DNA of 25,963 nt from Omnitrophica WOR_2 bacterium RIFCSPLOWO2_12_FULL_46_30 (GTDB lineage: Bacteria > Omnitrophota > Gorgyraeia > Gygaellales > UBA12090), in NCBI GenBank assembly GCA_001805845.1, contig MHHA01000009.1, positions 1-25,963 of the forward strand, in the 5' to 3' direction. The translations under genes were made by a program, and so were the position numbers. Below, piece by piece: positions 7,641 through 14,844 of this stretch (positions are counted from its first letter, which is position 1; each line of letters begins with the position of its first letter). The notes beneath the pieces were generated by a model. It worked only from the letters and a program-made list of their open reading frames with translations, searched no databases and was not told the DNA's origin.

Positions 7641-7664
7641 GCCCCGATCGTGATTGACCGGGGC
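7641..7664 (-). terminator. possible weak terminator or attenuator after acpP
   Basis: GCCCCG (7641-7646) pairs with CGGGGC (7659-7664) around a 12-base loop that can add two more pairs. On the minus strand it is followed by AAATCTTTTATC, a poor U-tract. It could attenuate transcription between the highly needed acpP and fabF, but the weak tract makes this uncertain. Confidence 0.3.
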
Positions 7665-7669
7665 TCTTA

Positions 7670-7689
7670 CCTGCCTGCCGGCAGGCAGG
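7670..7689. repeat. family A perfect 20-bp palindrome (acpP-fabF gap)
   Basis: CCTGCCTGCC joins GGCAGGCAGG without a spacer. It is identical to the copy inside fabD (9469-9488). It is non-coding here, in the leader between acpP and fabF. Confidence 0.85.
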
Positions 7690-7715
7690 CATCTTAATAA
7701 ATCGCAGGCCGCAGA

Positions 7716-7736
7716 CCTGCCTGCTGAGCAGGCAGG
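7716..7736. repeat. family A palindrome abutting the acpP stop
   Basis: CCTGCCTGC-TGA-GCAGGCAGG ends at 7736, directly against the acpP stop codon at 7737-7739. It is the same unit as at 1678-1698 and 16632-16652. As a 3' hairpin it could protect or end the acpP transcript, but there is no U-tract after it. Confidence 0.85.
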
Positions 7737-7979
7737 TTATTTATTCGCTCCTGCCTTTTCTTCAATATACTTAACGGCATCTCCGACGGTAGTCATCTTC
7801 TCGGCATCTTCATCAGGGATCTCAATGCCAAACTCTTCTTCCAGAGCCATAACCAACTCTACGGTATCAAGGGAATCTGCTCCCAGATCATCAATAAACG
7901 ATGCGGTGGGAGTAACTTCCTCGGGTTTTACTCCTAACTGTTCTGCTATTATTGACCTTACTTTATCCGCTACTGCCAT
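7737..7979 (-). CDS. acpP: acyl carrier protein
   Basis: AcpP carries growing acyl chains on a 4'-phosphopantetheine arm. The 80-aa acidic helical protein has the carrier motif GADSLDTVELVMALEEEF with Ser36 as attachment site, preceded by VTPTASFIDDL, and ends in a typical IEEKAG helix. The ATG has a strong AGGAGG 7 nt upstream, in keeping with a highly expressed protein. It lies 40 bp after fabG and is followed by a 230-bp structured gap before fabF, so its expression may be partly uncoupled from fabF. Confidence 0.98.
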   Translation of the reverse strand: MAVADKVRSIIAEQLGVKPEEVTPTASFIDDLGADSLDTVELVMALEEEFGIEIPDEDAEKMTTVGDAVKYIEEKAGANK

Positions 7980-8019
7980 TATTTCTCCTCCTATGTATTT
8001 TTCGGGGTTTACCTGCGGC

Positions 8020-8763
8020 TTAAGCCATTACCATACCGCCATCTATGACAATGGTCTGACCAGTGATATAATCAGAATCGCTGGAGGCTAAGAATAAACA
8101 CAGCTTAGCCACATCTTCAGGCTTACCAAATCTGTTTAAGGGGATTGCTGCCAGCATCTTCTCCTGTACTCCGGGAGCTAACTTTGCGGTCATTTCTGTC
8201 TGGATAAACCCGGGAGCCGCCGCATTAACACAGATACCTCTGGATGCCAGCTCTTTAGCTGTAGTTTTGGTAAGGGCGATAATCCCTGCCTTAGATGCAG
8301 AATAGTTGGCCTGACCGAAATTACCGATTATGCCAATGATCGAGGCAATATTGACTATTTTACCCCGTCTTTGCTTCAACATCACCCTTGAGGCCGCCTT
8401 GGTACAGTTAAAAGTGCCTTTAAGATTTACACTTATAACCGCATCCCAATCTGATTCGGACATCCTCAATAAAATATTATCCTTGGTGATGCCTGCATTG
8501 TTTACTAATATATCAAGCTTCTGAAATTTGTCAAGGATTTTGTTTATGGCTTCCTCTACCCGGTTAAAATCGGTAACGTCAACCTGGGCGCCCATAGCCT
8601 CAACCCCCAGAGCCTCGATATCCTTCTGGGTCTGGTTTGCTGCCTCAAGGTTTACGTCCCAGATGACTATATGAGCCCCCTCCCTGGCAAAAGATAAGGC
8701 AATTTCTCTTCCGATACCCCTTGCGCCGCCGGTTACCAGGGCTACTTTATCCTTAAGCCGCAT
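8020..8763 (-). CDS. fabG: 3-oxoacyl-ACP reductase
   Basis: FabG is the NADPH-dependent short-chain dehydrogenase that reduces 3-oxoacyl-ACP in the elongation cycle. It has TGGARGIG (11-18) for cofactor binding, NNAG (88-91), and the catalytic set Ser141, Tyr154 and Lys158 in YSASKAG, followed by NAAAPGFIQTEMT and the C-terminal ITGQTIVIDGGM. The 247-aa length is standard. AGGAGG lies a few bases before the ATG. Its place between fabD and acpP makes FabG much more likely than another family member. Confidence 0.97.
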   Translation of the reverse strand: MRLKDKVALVTGGARGIGREIALSFAREGAHIVIWDVNLEAANQTQKDIEALGVEAMGAQVDVTDFNRVEEAINKILDKFQKLDILVNNAGITKDNILLRMSESDWDAVISVNLKGTFNCTKAASRVMLKQRRGKIVNIASIIGIIGNFGQANYSASKAGIIALTKTTAKELASRGICVNAAAPGFIQTEMTAKLAPGVQEKMLAAIPLNRFGKPEDVAKLCLFLASSDSDYITGQTIVIDGGMVMA

Positions 8764-8797
8764 TGCTTTCCTCCTATAACCATACGCTCTAACCTGT

Positions 8798-9733
8798 TCA
8801 CTCTAAACGATTGATATCTTCTACTGTCCCAACATTTCTTACTTCTAAATCCGGATTTATCTTACGGAGTAACCCCTTCAGAACGTTTCCCGGGCCTATT
8901 TCGTAGAAGGCCTTAACCCCATTTATTACCATAAAGCTGACTGAATCTTCCCAGAGGACCGGGCTATAAATCTGTTTAAATAAGTCCTCGCCTATTTCTC
9001 CTGCTTCATATCGCGGCTCGGCCGTAACATTGCTTACCACAGGAATTGAGCCGCTTTTTAAGTTAAAACCTCGCAAAAAGGCCTTAAACTCCAGAGCTGC
9101 TTCCTTCATCAATGAAGAATGAAACGCTCCCGAAACCTCCAAATCAATCGCTCTTTTGGCGCCTTTCTCAAGCGCCAGCTCTTTTGCCTTCTCAACCGCC
9201 TCTATCTTGCCGGTGATTACTAATTGGCCCGGACAGTTAATATTAGCCAGCTCGGCATTGCTTTCTTCACAGAGAGCTTCCAATACGTTTCTCTCTAACC
9301 CCAGTATTGCCGCCATTTTTCCCGGATTCCTGCGGGCAGCCTCCTCCATTAGCTCTGCTCTCTTTCGCACTAAGCGCAGGCCATCCTCAAAGCTTAAAAC
9401 CCCGCTTGCCACCAGCGCAGAATACTCACCCAGGCTTAAGCCGGCAGCATACTTGACACTTAACCCTTCCTGCCTGCCGGCAGGCAGGGACACCTTGGCG
9501 CTTGCCTTAAAAGCCTCTAAAGCGGCTATGCTAACTGTAAGAATGGCTGGCTGGCAATTTTGGGTAATCGTGAGTTTTGCCTGCGGCCCCTCAAAGCAGA
9601 GCTTAGATATAGAAAATCCCAAAACCTCATCTGCCTGAGCAAAGACCGCCTTACTCTCTTTAAAGGCCTCGTAGAGGTCTTTACCCATTCCCAGATACTG
9701 AGCGCCCTGGCCGGGGAAAATGAAAGCTACCAT
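8798..9733 (-). CDS. fabD: malonyl-CoA:ACP transacylase with an in-frame LPAGRQ insertion
   Basis: FabD moves malonyl from CoA to ACP. Seen: FIFPGQGAQYLGMG at the N-terminus, GLSLGEYSALVASG around the nucleophile Ser100, the catalytic histidine His205 in SGAFHSSLM, and NVTAEPRY. The usual GHSLG motif reads GLSLG, a variant found in some family members. Residues 82-88 (SLPAGRQ) are encoded by a perfect family A palindrome (9469-9488) and lie about 12 residues before the nucleophile motif. The stop of the upstream fabH overlaps the fabD start by 7 bp. At 311 aa the protein is of normal length, so the insertion is small and the enzyme is probably functional. Confidence 0.96.
   Translation of the reverse strand: MVAFIFPGQGAQYLGMGKDLYEAFKESKAVFAQADEVLGFSISKLCFEGPQAKLTITQNCQPAILTVSIAALEAFKASAKVSLPAGRQEGLSVKYAAGLSLGEYSALVASGVLSFEDGLRLVRKRAELMEEAARRNPGKMAAILGLERNVLEALCEESNAELANINCPGQLVITGKIEAVEKAKELALEKGAKRAIDLEVSGAFHSSLMKEAALEFKAFLRGFNLKSGSIPVVSNVTAEPRYEAGEIGEDLFKQIYSPVLWEDSVSFMVINGVKAFYEIGPGNVLKGLLRKINPDLEVRNVGTVEDINRLE
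9469..9488. repeat. family A perfect palindrome inside fabD
   Basis: CCTGCCTGCC/GGCAGGCAGG with no spacer, identical to 7670-7689. Read in the fabD frame it gives SLPAGRQ. The length added to the gene must be a multiple of three, since the flanking FabD motifs are in one frame. Confidence 0.88.
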
Positions 9734-10704
9734 TTAATCACGCAGGCCCCCCAGACCAATCCCGCGCCAAAGACATCAAGCACTACGATATCGCCCTTTT
9801 TTATCCTGCCGCACTTAACCGCCTCACAAAGGGCAATTATGGTAGAGGCCGAAGACATATTGCCGTATTTCTCTATATTCATATAAATCTTCTCGGTATC
9901 CATGCCTAACCTCTTGGCCGCGGCTAAAATAATCCTTAGATTTGCCTGGTGCGGTATAAAACAGTCCACGTCTTTACAGGAAAGGCCTGCCTGTTTCAAG
10001 GCCTTATGCGCCGCATCTGCCATCATTTTAACTGCCAGCTTGAAGAGTTCGTTGCCTTGCATCTTGACATAATGCAACCGTTTATCAATGGTCTGATACG
10101 TTGCCGGATGGCGCGAACCTCCTCCGGGGAGCGATAATAAATCCCCTCCTGAGCCGTCGCTGCCTAAGTAGGTGGAGATGATTCCTCCTCTTTTAACCGG
10201 CACCACGACCGCCGCTCCTGCTCCATCGCCAAACAAAACACAGGTATTGCGGTCCTGCCAATCAACAATGGAAGAAAGCTTTTCTGCGCCGATAACCAGA
10301 GCGGTCCTGTAGACCCCCCGGCTCAAGAACTGCTGAGCGATAACCAGCGCATAGACAAATCCCGCGCAAGCCGCGGAGACGTCAAAACAGGCCGCCCTCC
10401 TTGCGCCCAGCGCGCTCTGAATAATACAGGCCGTGGAAGGAAACTGCATGTCCGGGGTGGTAGTTGCCGTGATGATTAATTCCACCGCTTCGGCCTTGAT
10501 TTTGGCATCTTTGAGAGCGTCTATAGCCGCATGTATTGCCATATCGCTGGTCGCCTCTTTTTTGTCCGCTAAGCGGCGCTGCCTTATCCCGGTGCGGGTA
10601 ACTATCCATTCATCGGAAGTATCCACCGTCTTTTCTAAATCTTGATTAGTCAGTATCCTCTTTGGCAAATACCTCCCTAACCCTCTAATCCCTACCGCTT
10701 TCAC
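9727..10704 (-). CDS. fabH: beta-ketoacyl-ACP synthase III, GTG start
   Basis: FabH starts fatty acid synthesis by condensing acyl-CoA with malonyl-ACP. The 325-aa protein shows TRTGIRQRR near the N-terminus and the catalytic triad Cys113 (SAACAGFVYAL), His252 (PHQANLRI) and Asn282 (NMSSAST), plus the LFGDGAGA segment. The start codon is GTG at 10704-10702. GGGGGA lies about 10 nt upstream and no better in-frame ATG is present. It sits 31 bp after plsX and overlaps fabD by 7 bp, the common plsX-fabH-fabD order. Confidence 0.97.
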   Translation of the reverse strand: MKAVGIRGLGRYLPKRILTNQDLEKTVDTSDEWIVTRTGIRQRRLADKKEATSDMAIHAAIDALKDAKIKAEAVELIITATTTPDMQFPSTACIIQSALGARRAACFDVSAACAGFVYALVIAQQFLSRGVYRTALVIGAEKLSSIVDWQDRNTCVLFGDGAGAAVVVPVKRGGIISTYLGSDGSGGDLLSLPGGGSRHPATYQTIDKRLHYVKMQGNELFKLAVKMMADAAHKALKQAGLSCKDVDCFIPHQANLRIILAAAKRLGMDTEKIYMNIEKYGNMSSASTIIALCEAVKCGRIKKGDIVVLDVFGAGLVWGACVIKW

Positions 10705-10735
10705 TTTATGTTTAATCCCCCTGTTTCTGTATTTC

Positions 10736-11737
10736 TTAGTTCTTAATTCTACTTTTAATTGACTCCATCATCTCCTGAATCACATTGCTCTCCACTTCTT
10801 TCATTGCCACGCGTATGGCATTCTTAACCGCCTTTGCCGATGAGCGGCCATGGCCGATGATTACCGCTCCATTAACCCCTAAGAGCGGAGCGCCTCCGTA
10901 TTCAGAATAATCCAGATGTTTCTTTACCCGCCGTAAGCTGTTATAGATAAAAAATAAACCGATTTTAGCCAGCCAGCTTTTAAGCAATTCCCGCTTTAAT
11001 ATCTCGCCCAGCGCCTCGGCAACTCCCTCAGAGACCTTCAGGGCTACATTGCCGACAAAACCGTCACAAACGACAATCTCGGTCTTGCCCTTAAAAATAT
11101 CTTTGCCTTCAACGTTGCCCTGAAAATTCAAATCCGTATCTGCCAGCAGCTGATACGCCTCTTTGATAAAATCAGTTCCCTTTGCCGCTTCCTCTCCGAT
11201 ATTTAACAGCCCTACCGACGGCTTCTCGTACTTGAAGATGTGGCGATAGTAAACCTCAGCCATCAGCGCATACTGCAGAAGCTGCATTGGCTTGGCATCA
11301 ATATTGGCGCCCACGTCAATTACCAATGTAGGATTTTTCCTTAACGTAGGAGTGATTACGGCAATGCCCGGCCGCTCAACGCCGCTAAGCATCCCTAAGC
11401 CCAGGGTTGCGGCGCAGACTACCGCCCCGGTATTTCCTGCGCTAAAGAAGGCGTCGGCTTTTTGTGATTTTAAAAGCTCAACACAACGGATGATGGATGA
11501 ATCGCGTTTTTTCCGGATGGCGAAAGCAGCGGGCTCATCCATCTCTATAACTTCAGGGGCATGGACTATCTCAATAGAGTCAGGATAAGATTTTATCTTT
11601 TTTAACTCTTCCTTAATACGCTCTTCAATACCCACAAGCACTATCTGGCAGCCAAATTCCTTAGCCGCGCTGACTGCACCCTTAACTACCTCAGCGGGCG
11701 CGTAATCGCCGCCCATTGCGTCAACAACTATTTTCAT
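10736..11737 (-). CDS. plsX: phosphate acyltransferase PlsX
   Basis: PlsX makes acyl-phosphate from acyl-ACP, the first step to phosphatidic acid in the PlsX/PlsY route. It is a peripheral membrane protein. MKIVVDAMGGDYAPAEVVKGA at the N-terminus is the family signature, with FFSAGNTGAVVCAATLGLG, TLVIDVGANID, NIGEEAAKGTDF and VVCDGFVGNVALKVSEG following in the normal order. The C-terminus contains APLLGVNGAVIIGHGRSS. Length 333 aa is normal. The 27-bp gap to rpmF contains an 8-bp tandem duplicate and no clear Shine-Dalgarno, so translation may depend on read-on from rpmF. Confidence 0.97.
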   Translation of the reverse strand: MKIVVDAMGGDYAPAEVVKGAVSAAKEFGCQIVLVGIEERIKEELKKIKSYPDSIEIVHAPEVIEMDEPAAFAIRKKRDSSIIRCVELLKSQKADAFFSAGNTGAVVCAATLGLGMLSGVERPGIAVITPTLRKNPTLVIDVGANIDAKPMQLLQYALMAEVYYRHIFKYEKPSVGLLNIGEEAAKGTDFIKEAYQLLADTDLNFQGNVEGKDIFKGKTEIVVCDGFVGNVALKVSEGVAEALGEILKRELLKSWLAKIGLFFIYNSLRRVKKHLDYSEYGGAPLLGVNGAVIIGHGRSSAKAVKNAIRVAMKEVESNVIQEMMESIKSRIKN

Positions 11738-11741
11738 TTAT

Positions 11742-11757
11742 TGTTATACTGTTATAC
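11742..11757. repeat. two tandem copies of TGTTATAC before plsX
   Basis: TGTTATAC occurs twice in direct succession, followed by TG. It fills most of the rpmF-plsX gap. Like the truA repeat it has an 8-bp unit, but with only two copies chance is possible. Confidence 0.5.
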
Positions 11758-11764
11758 TGCTAAA

Positions 11765-11965
11765 TTATTGCTTTTTCTTCTTCTCTTTCACCTTAATCTC
11801 AACAACCTGTTTGCCTTTATAGTAACCGCATACCGCGCAAACCTGATGCGGCTGCTTTGGCTGTTTGCACTGTGGACAGATACTGAACTGTCCTAACCTA
11901 TACAGCTTATGCGCCCTTTTCTTACGCGTGCGTGAACGGGAAAATCTTCTCTTCGGTAATGGCAT
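11765..11965 (-). CDS. rpmF: 50S ribosomal protein L32
   Basis: L32 is a small zinc-ribbon protein of the large ribosomal subunit. The 66-aa basic protein begins MPLPKRRFSRSRTRKKRAH, as most L32 do, and has Cys30-x2-Cys33 and Cys43-x2-Cys46 (CPQC and CAVC) for zinc, then GYYKGKQV and a lysine-rich tail. The ATG follows a strong AGGAGG. Its position between a YceD-like gene and plsX is the classic arrangement that links ribosome and lipid synthesis. Confidence 0.97.
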   Translation of the reverse strand: MPLPKRRFSRSRTRKKRAHKLYRLGQFSICPQCKQPKQPHQVCAVCGYYKGKQVVEIKVKEKKKKQ

Positions 11966-11973
11966 CCTTCCTC

Positions 11974-12381
11974 CTATATCTTACAATCACACGAGCCTTC
12001 GTTAAGGTTCTTGCCGCATTTGAGACAAAGGCCCTTACAGGATGGCTTGCATAACGGCTTAACAGGATACTCCAGGATAATCTCCTGGCGTATGTCCTCG
12101 CTCAGGTCTACGCAGCTATCCTGCTTGCTTATAGTATAATCCAAGCGGAAATCTTTCTGGAGAATAACCTCGCTATCAATAAGGCAGCGAGAACACTGCA
12201 TAAGAGCCCGGGCTTTTAAATCTATCTTAACGTCTAGATTATCCCGCATCTTCAGCGCTTCAGCCTTTATCTCAATCGCGGATAATATCTTTATACCAGA
12301 GACATCCAAATCTACCGGCTGCTCAAGCTCCCGGAGCTCAATAGCTTGAGCCTCGGGAAGCTGGTTTAAGTCAATTCTCAT
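11974..12381 (-). CDS. DUF177/YceD-family protein
   Basis: The YceD family is found next to rpmF in most bacteria and has been linked to 23S rRNA handling, mostly by work on plant and E. coli members. This 135-aa protein has an N-terminal beta-rich part, the cysteine pair CSRC in the middle (residues about 83-86), and a C-terminal cysteine-rich ribbon CKPSCKGLCLKCG ending in GSCDC, which the family often carries. No catalytic motif is visible. It overlaps coaD by 11 bp and lies 8 bp before rpmF. Confidence 0.85.
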   Translation of the reverse strand: MRIDLNQLPEAQAIELRELEQPVDLDVSGIKILSAIEIKAEALKMRDNLDVKIDLKARALMQCSRCLIDSEVILQKDFRLDYTISKQDSCVDLSEDIRQEIILEYPVKPLCKPSCKGLCLKCGKNLNEGSCDCKI

Positions 12382-12856
12382 TTAGTTTTTCTTTTAACCT
12401 GCGCTCAACCTCCTTGGGCAAAAAAGAAGACAAATCCGCTCCCAGAAGCGCTGTCTCTTTCAATAATCGGGAAGAGAAATAGGCATATTGCTCTGAAGGC
12501 ATCAGAAAGATGGTTTCTACATCGTGCGAGAGTTTCCGGTTGGTTAAAGCCATCTGAAATTCATACTCAAAATCCGATACCATTCGTAAGCCCCTGATGA
12601 TCACGCCGATATTGTGCTTACGGGCATAATCTACAACTAAGCTGTCAAAGTCCTCAATAATAATACCGTCCATACCATCGGTAGCTTTTTTAAGCATATC
12701 TACCCGTTCTTTTATGGAAAAAAGAGGCTTCTTCTGCGAATTGTGGGCAACCGCAACAATCACGGTTTCAAATATCTTCTGCGCCCTCTGAATCAAATCA
12801 ATATGGCCGTAGGTTACCGGATCAAATGAGCCCGGGTAAATCGCTTTCTGACACAT
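12371..12856 (-). CDS. coaD: phosphopantetheine adenylyltransferase
   Basis: CoaD transfers AMP from ATP to 4'-phosphopantetheine, the step before the last in CoA synthesis. The 161-aa protein shows YPGSFDPVTYGHIDLIQRA (residues 7-25) with the nucleotidyltransferase TxGH-type motif (here YGH, His18), IIRGLRMVSDFEYEFQMALTN in the middle, and YAYFSSRLLKE near the C-terminus. These are the diagnostic CoaD segments. AGGAGG stands before the ATG, 2 bp after the rsmD stop. The rsmD-coaD pair is common in bacteria. Confidence 0.97.
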   Translation of the reverse strand: MCQKAIYPGSFDPVTYGHIDLIQRAQKIFETVIVAVAHNSQKKPLFSIKERVDMLKKATDGMDGIIIEDFDSLVVDYARKHNIGVIIRGLRMVSDFEYEFQMALTNRKLSHDVETIFLMPSEQYAYFSSRLLKETALLGADLSSFLPKEVERRLKEKLNEN

Positions 12857-12858
12857 GC

Positions 12859-13398
12859 CTACCTCCTGTAAAATGACAACACCTTCTCCCCGTATCTTTT
12901 TTGTTTAAAAAGCATTAAGCTGCCCTCTCTTTCAGGCAGCTCTTCTTTACGGTGATGTTCCAAAACCACTATACCGGAAGGTGTAACTATATCACAACCG
13001 CTTATTTTTAGCAAGGACTTTTTTGCCAGATCCTGCCTATAGGGCGGGTCAAGAAAAATTATATCAAACCTTAAGCCCCGGATAGATAAGAAATCAATGG
13101 CTTTTAAAGAATCTTTTTTATGCAGCGCGTAAGACGGGACATTTAAGGCCCTAAGATTGGATTCAATTAATCTAAGGCAGCCGGCCTGATTGTCAACAAA
13201 AGTAACCTCCCGGGCGCCGCAGGAGAGCGCCTCAATTCCTACCGCGCCTGAACCGGCAAAAAGCTCTAATACAGCGCTCTTTCTTACAAAGTTTCCCAGA
13301 CAATCAAAGATTGCTTTACGGATCTTGTTTTGGGTTGGCCGTATATCTTTGGGAAACCTTAATTTTCTTCCCCTGAAGATCCCTGAGATAATCTGCAT
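12859..13398 (-). CDS. rsmD: 16S rRNA (guanine966-N2)-methyltransferase
   Basis: RsmD methylates G966 of 16S rRNA using S-adenosylmethionine. The 179-aa protein begins MQIISGIFRGRKLRFPKD, the family's usual opening, and has the SAM-binding LELFAGSGAVGIEALS (44-59) and the catalytic DPPY (117-120). The start is fixed by this N-terminus, which means the gene overlaps the tsaE reading frame by 83 bp. It is followed by coaD after 2 bp. Confidence 0.93.
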   Translation of the reverse strand: MQIISGIFRGRKLRFPKDIRPTQNKIRKAIFDCLGNFVRKSAVLELFAGSGAVGIEALSCGAREVTFVDNQAGCLRLIESNLRALNVPSYALHKKDSLKAIDFLSIRGLRFDIIFLDPPYRQDLAKKSLLKISGCDIVTPSGIVVLEHHRKEELPEREGSLMLFKQKRYGEKVLSFYRR

Positions 13399-13822
13399 AG
13401 TGTTTGCCTTTAGCCATGATTTTTATTAAACGCCTTTTTTCACTTAAAACTTTAAACTCAATGCGCAAGTGTTCTTCCGGCAATGCCTGTTTAATTCTAT
13501 CCGCCCATTCAATTGCGGTTATACCGCCGCCATAAAAATACTCCTCATAACCGATTCGCTCTAACTGGCGGATATCTTTAAGCCGATAAAGGTCAAAATG
13601 ATTTAGTGCCAATTTTCCCTGATATTGGCGCAGCAAAACAAATGTCGGGCTTAAGACCTCTTTCTCTTTAGCGCCCACCCCCCGCGCCAGGCCTTGAACA
13701 AAAACCGTCTTGCCACAGCCAAGGTTACCCGCCAAGGCAACTACATCCCCCGGCTTAAGGGAGCTGGCTAATCTACGGGCAATCTCTTGTGTCTGTCTTA
13801 CTGAAGAAGAAATTATCTCCAA
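13316..13822 (-). CDS. tsaE: tRNA threonylcarbamoyladenosine biosynthesis ATPase TsaE
   Basis: TsaE is the ATPase partner of TsaB and TsaD in the t6A modification of tRNA position 37. The P-loop GNLGCGKT (32-39), SPTFVLLRQY, NHFDLYRL and ITAIEWADRI appear in the family's order. The 168-aa length is a little above usual. The last 28 or so residues (from about MAKGKHYADYL) are encoded inside the rsmD gene in another frame and look like a run-on tail rather than a conserved part. The start overlaps thiL by 10 bp. TsaB, TsaC and TsaD are not in the window. Confidence 0.94.
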   Translation of the reverse strand: MEIISSSVRQTQEIARRLASSLKPGDVVALAGNLGCGKTVFVQGLARGVGAKEKEVLSPTFVLLRQYQGKLALNHFDLYRLKDIRQLERIGYEEYFYGGGITAIEWADRIKQALPEEHLRIEFKVLSEKRRLIKIMAKGKHYADYLRDLQGKKIKVSQRYTANPKQDP

Positions 13823-14844
13823 TGCTGATACCCTCTCGGCTCTAATGGCTTCTCTCTGCCTCCTTTGCTAATCAAGCTTATGCCATATTTTCTTTCTCTC
13901 ATTTCACCGATTGCTTTGAAAATTCTACCGCGATGCTTAATCAGCCGCCTTGCCTCTCTGGCTGGCAGAGTAAAGAGCAGCTCAAAGTCTTCTCCCATAT
14001 GCAATGCCTGATCAAATGACTTTGCATCTTTTGATAGCGGGATTAAATCTTCATAGATAACCGCGCCTGCCCTGCTTGCAGAGCATAAACGGTATAAATC
14101 CAGGCTTAAGCCATCGGAAATGTCCATCATTGCATTCATTCTATAATTACTCACTAAGTAATTTGCCTCTTTTATCCGGGGGATAAACCCAAGATGCCTT
14201 CCATAAATAGAGCCGCCTAAGGGGCCGCTGACAAAAATGATATCGCCCGGCTTTGCGCCCGAGCGAAGAACAAGTTTTTTCTTTTTAACCGTACCGAGCA
14301 CTGAAACATCAACCACTATCTGCGGGGAAGAACTCAGGTCCCCGCCGACAATATTGGTTTTAAACTGCCGGGCCAGCTTATTGGCGCCTCTATAAAATCC
14401 ATCAAGAAATTTTCCCGGGCATTTCTTAGGTAACCCCAGGGAAATAAGCGCATATTTGGGCAGGCCCCCCATTGCCGCAATGTCGCTCAAAGAACAGGCC
14501 AGAGACTTATGGCCGATTGCTTGCGGGCCGGCGGACAAACCAAAATCCACGCCTTCAATGAGCATATCGCAGGTTAAAAGGAGATATTTATCCCCGCTGT
14601 CCCTTAAAACTGCGGCGTCATCCCCGATACCGCAGACAACCGAAGAATCGTTTTTTATCTTCCCGGCAATCCGCTTGACTAAATATAGTTCGTTAGGCAA
14701 GAAAATCGTCTTAGGCGATGACTTCAGCGATTTTCGCTGTCCCCCCTGCTTTGTTTTCGGACCTGTCCCCGCGATTAGATTTCGAAGAAATCTGCGGGGA
14801 GAAAACAAGGGGGGATTATATACTTTCCTATACCGCGAGGACAT
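13813..14844 (-). CDS. thiL: thiamine-monophosphate kinase with a palindrome-encoded N-terminal extension
   Basis: ThiL phosphorylates thiamine monophosphate to thiamine diphosphate. Seen: CGIGDDAAVLR, LLLTCDMLIEGVDF, GHKSLACSLSDIAAMGG, NIVGGDLSSSP and MMDISDGLSLDLYRLC, all ATP- and magnesium-binding segments of the family. Conserved sequence begins only near residue 50. The first 48 residues contain a 74-bp hairpin (14741-14814). The ATG at 14844 overlaps the mtnA end by 17 bp, so coupled translation would include this extension. A TTG at 14700 would give a start just before NELYLVKRI, at the usual family position, but has no clear Shine-Dalgarno. Which start is used cannot be decided here. 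It overlaps tsaE by 10 bp. Confidence 0.9.
   Translation of the reverse strand: MSSRYRKVYNPPLFSPRRFLRNLIAGTGPKTKQGGQRKSLKSSPKTIFLPNELYLVKRIAGKIKNDSSVVCGIGDDAAVLRDSGDKYLLLTCDMLIEGVDFGLSAGPQAIGHKSLACSLSDIAAMGGLPKYALISLGLPKKCPGKFLDGFYRGANKLARQFKTNIVGGDLSSSPQIVVDVSVLGTVKKKKLVLRSGAKPGDIIFVSGPLGGSIYGRHLGFIPRIKEANYLVSNYRMNAMMDISDGLSLDLYRLCSASRAGAVIYEDLIPLSKDAKSFDQALHMGEDFELLFTLPAREARRLIKHRGRIFKAIGEMRERKYGISLISKGGREKPLEPRGYQHWR
14741..14814. repeat. family C hairpin with C6/G6 ends, copy 2, inside the thiL reading frame
   Basis: CCCCCC (14741-14746) faces GGGGGG (14809-14814). Inside it are TTGTTTTC/GAAAACAA (14751-14758 with 14801-14808), CCCCGC/GCGGGG (14767-14772 with 14794-14799) and AGATTTC/GAAATCT (14777-14783 with 14787-14793) around a 3-base loop. 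The left side has extra unpaired bases, as in copy 1. A small extra hairpin CAGCG-ATTTT-CGCTG follows at 14725-14739. It codes for residues about 11-35 of the long ThiL form. Confidence 0.75.

Noticed and set aside
7515..7736. CRISPR array or multi-copy small RNA gene in the acpP-fabF gap
   Set aside because: The repeats are of different sequence and length with no regular spacers, and no cas genes are present. They are palindromes, not array repeats.
7670..7736. Intrinsic terminators at the family A copies after acpP
   Set aside because: The stems are strong, but neither is followed by a U-tract on the minus strand, and the same sequence occurs inside genes.
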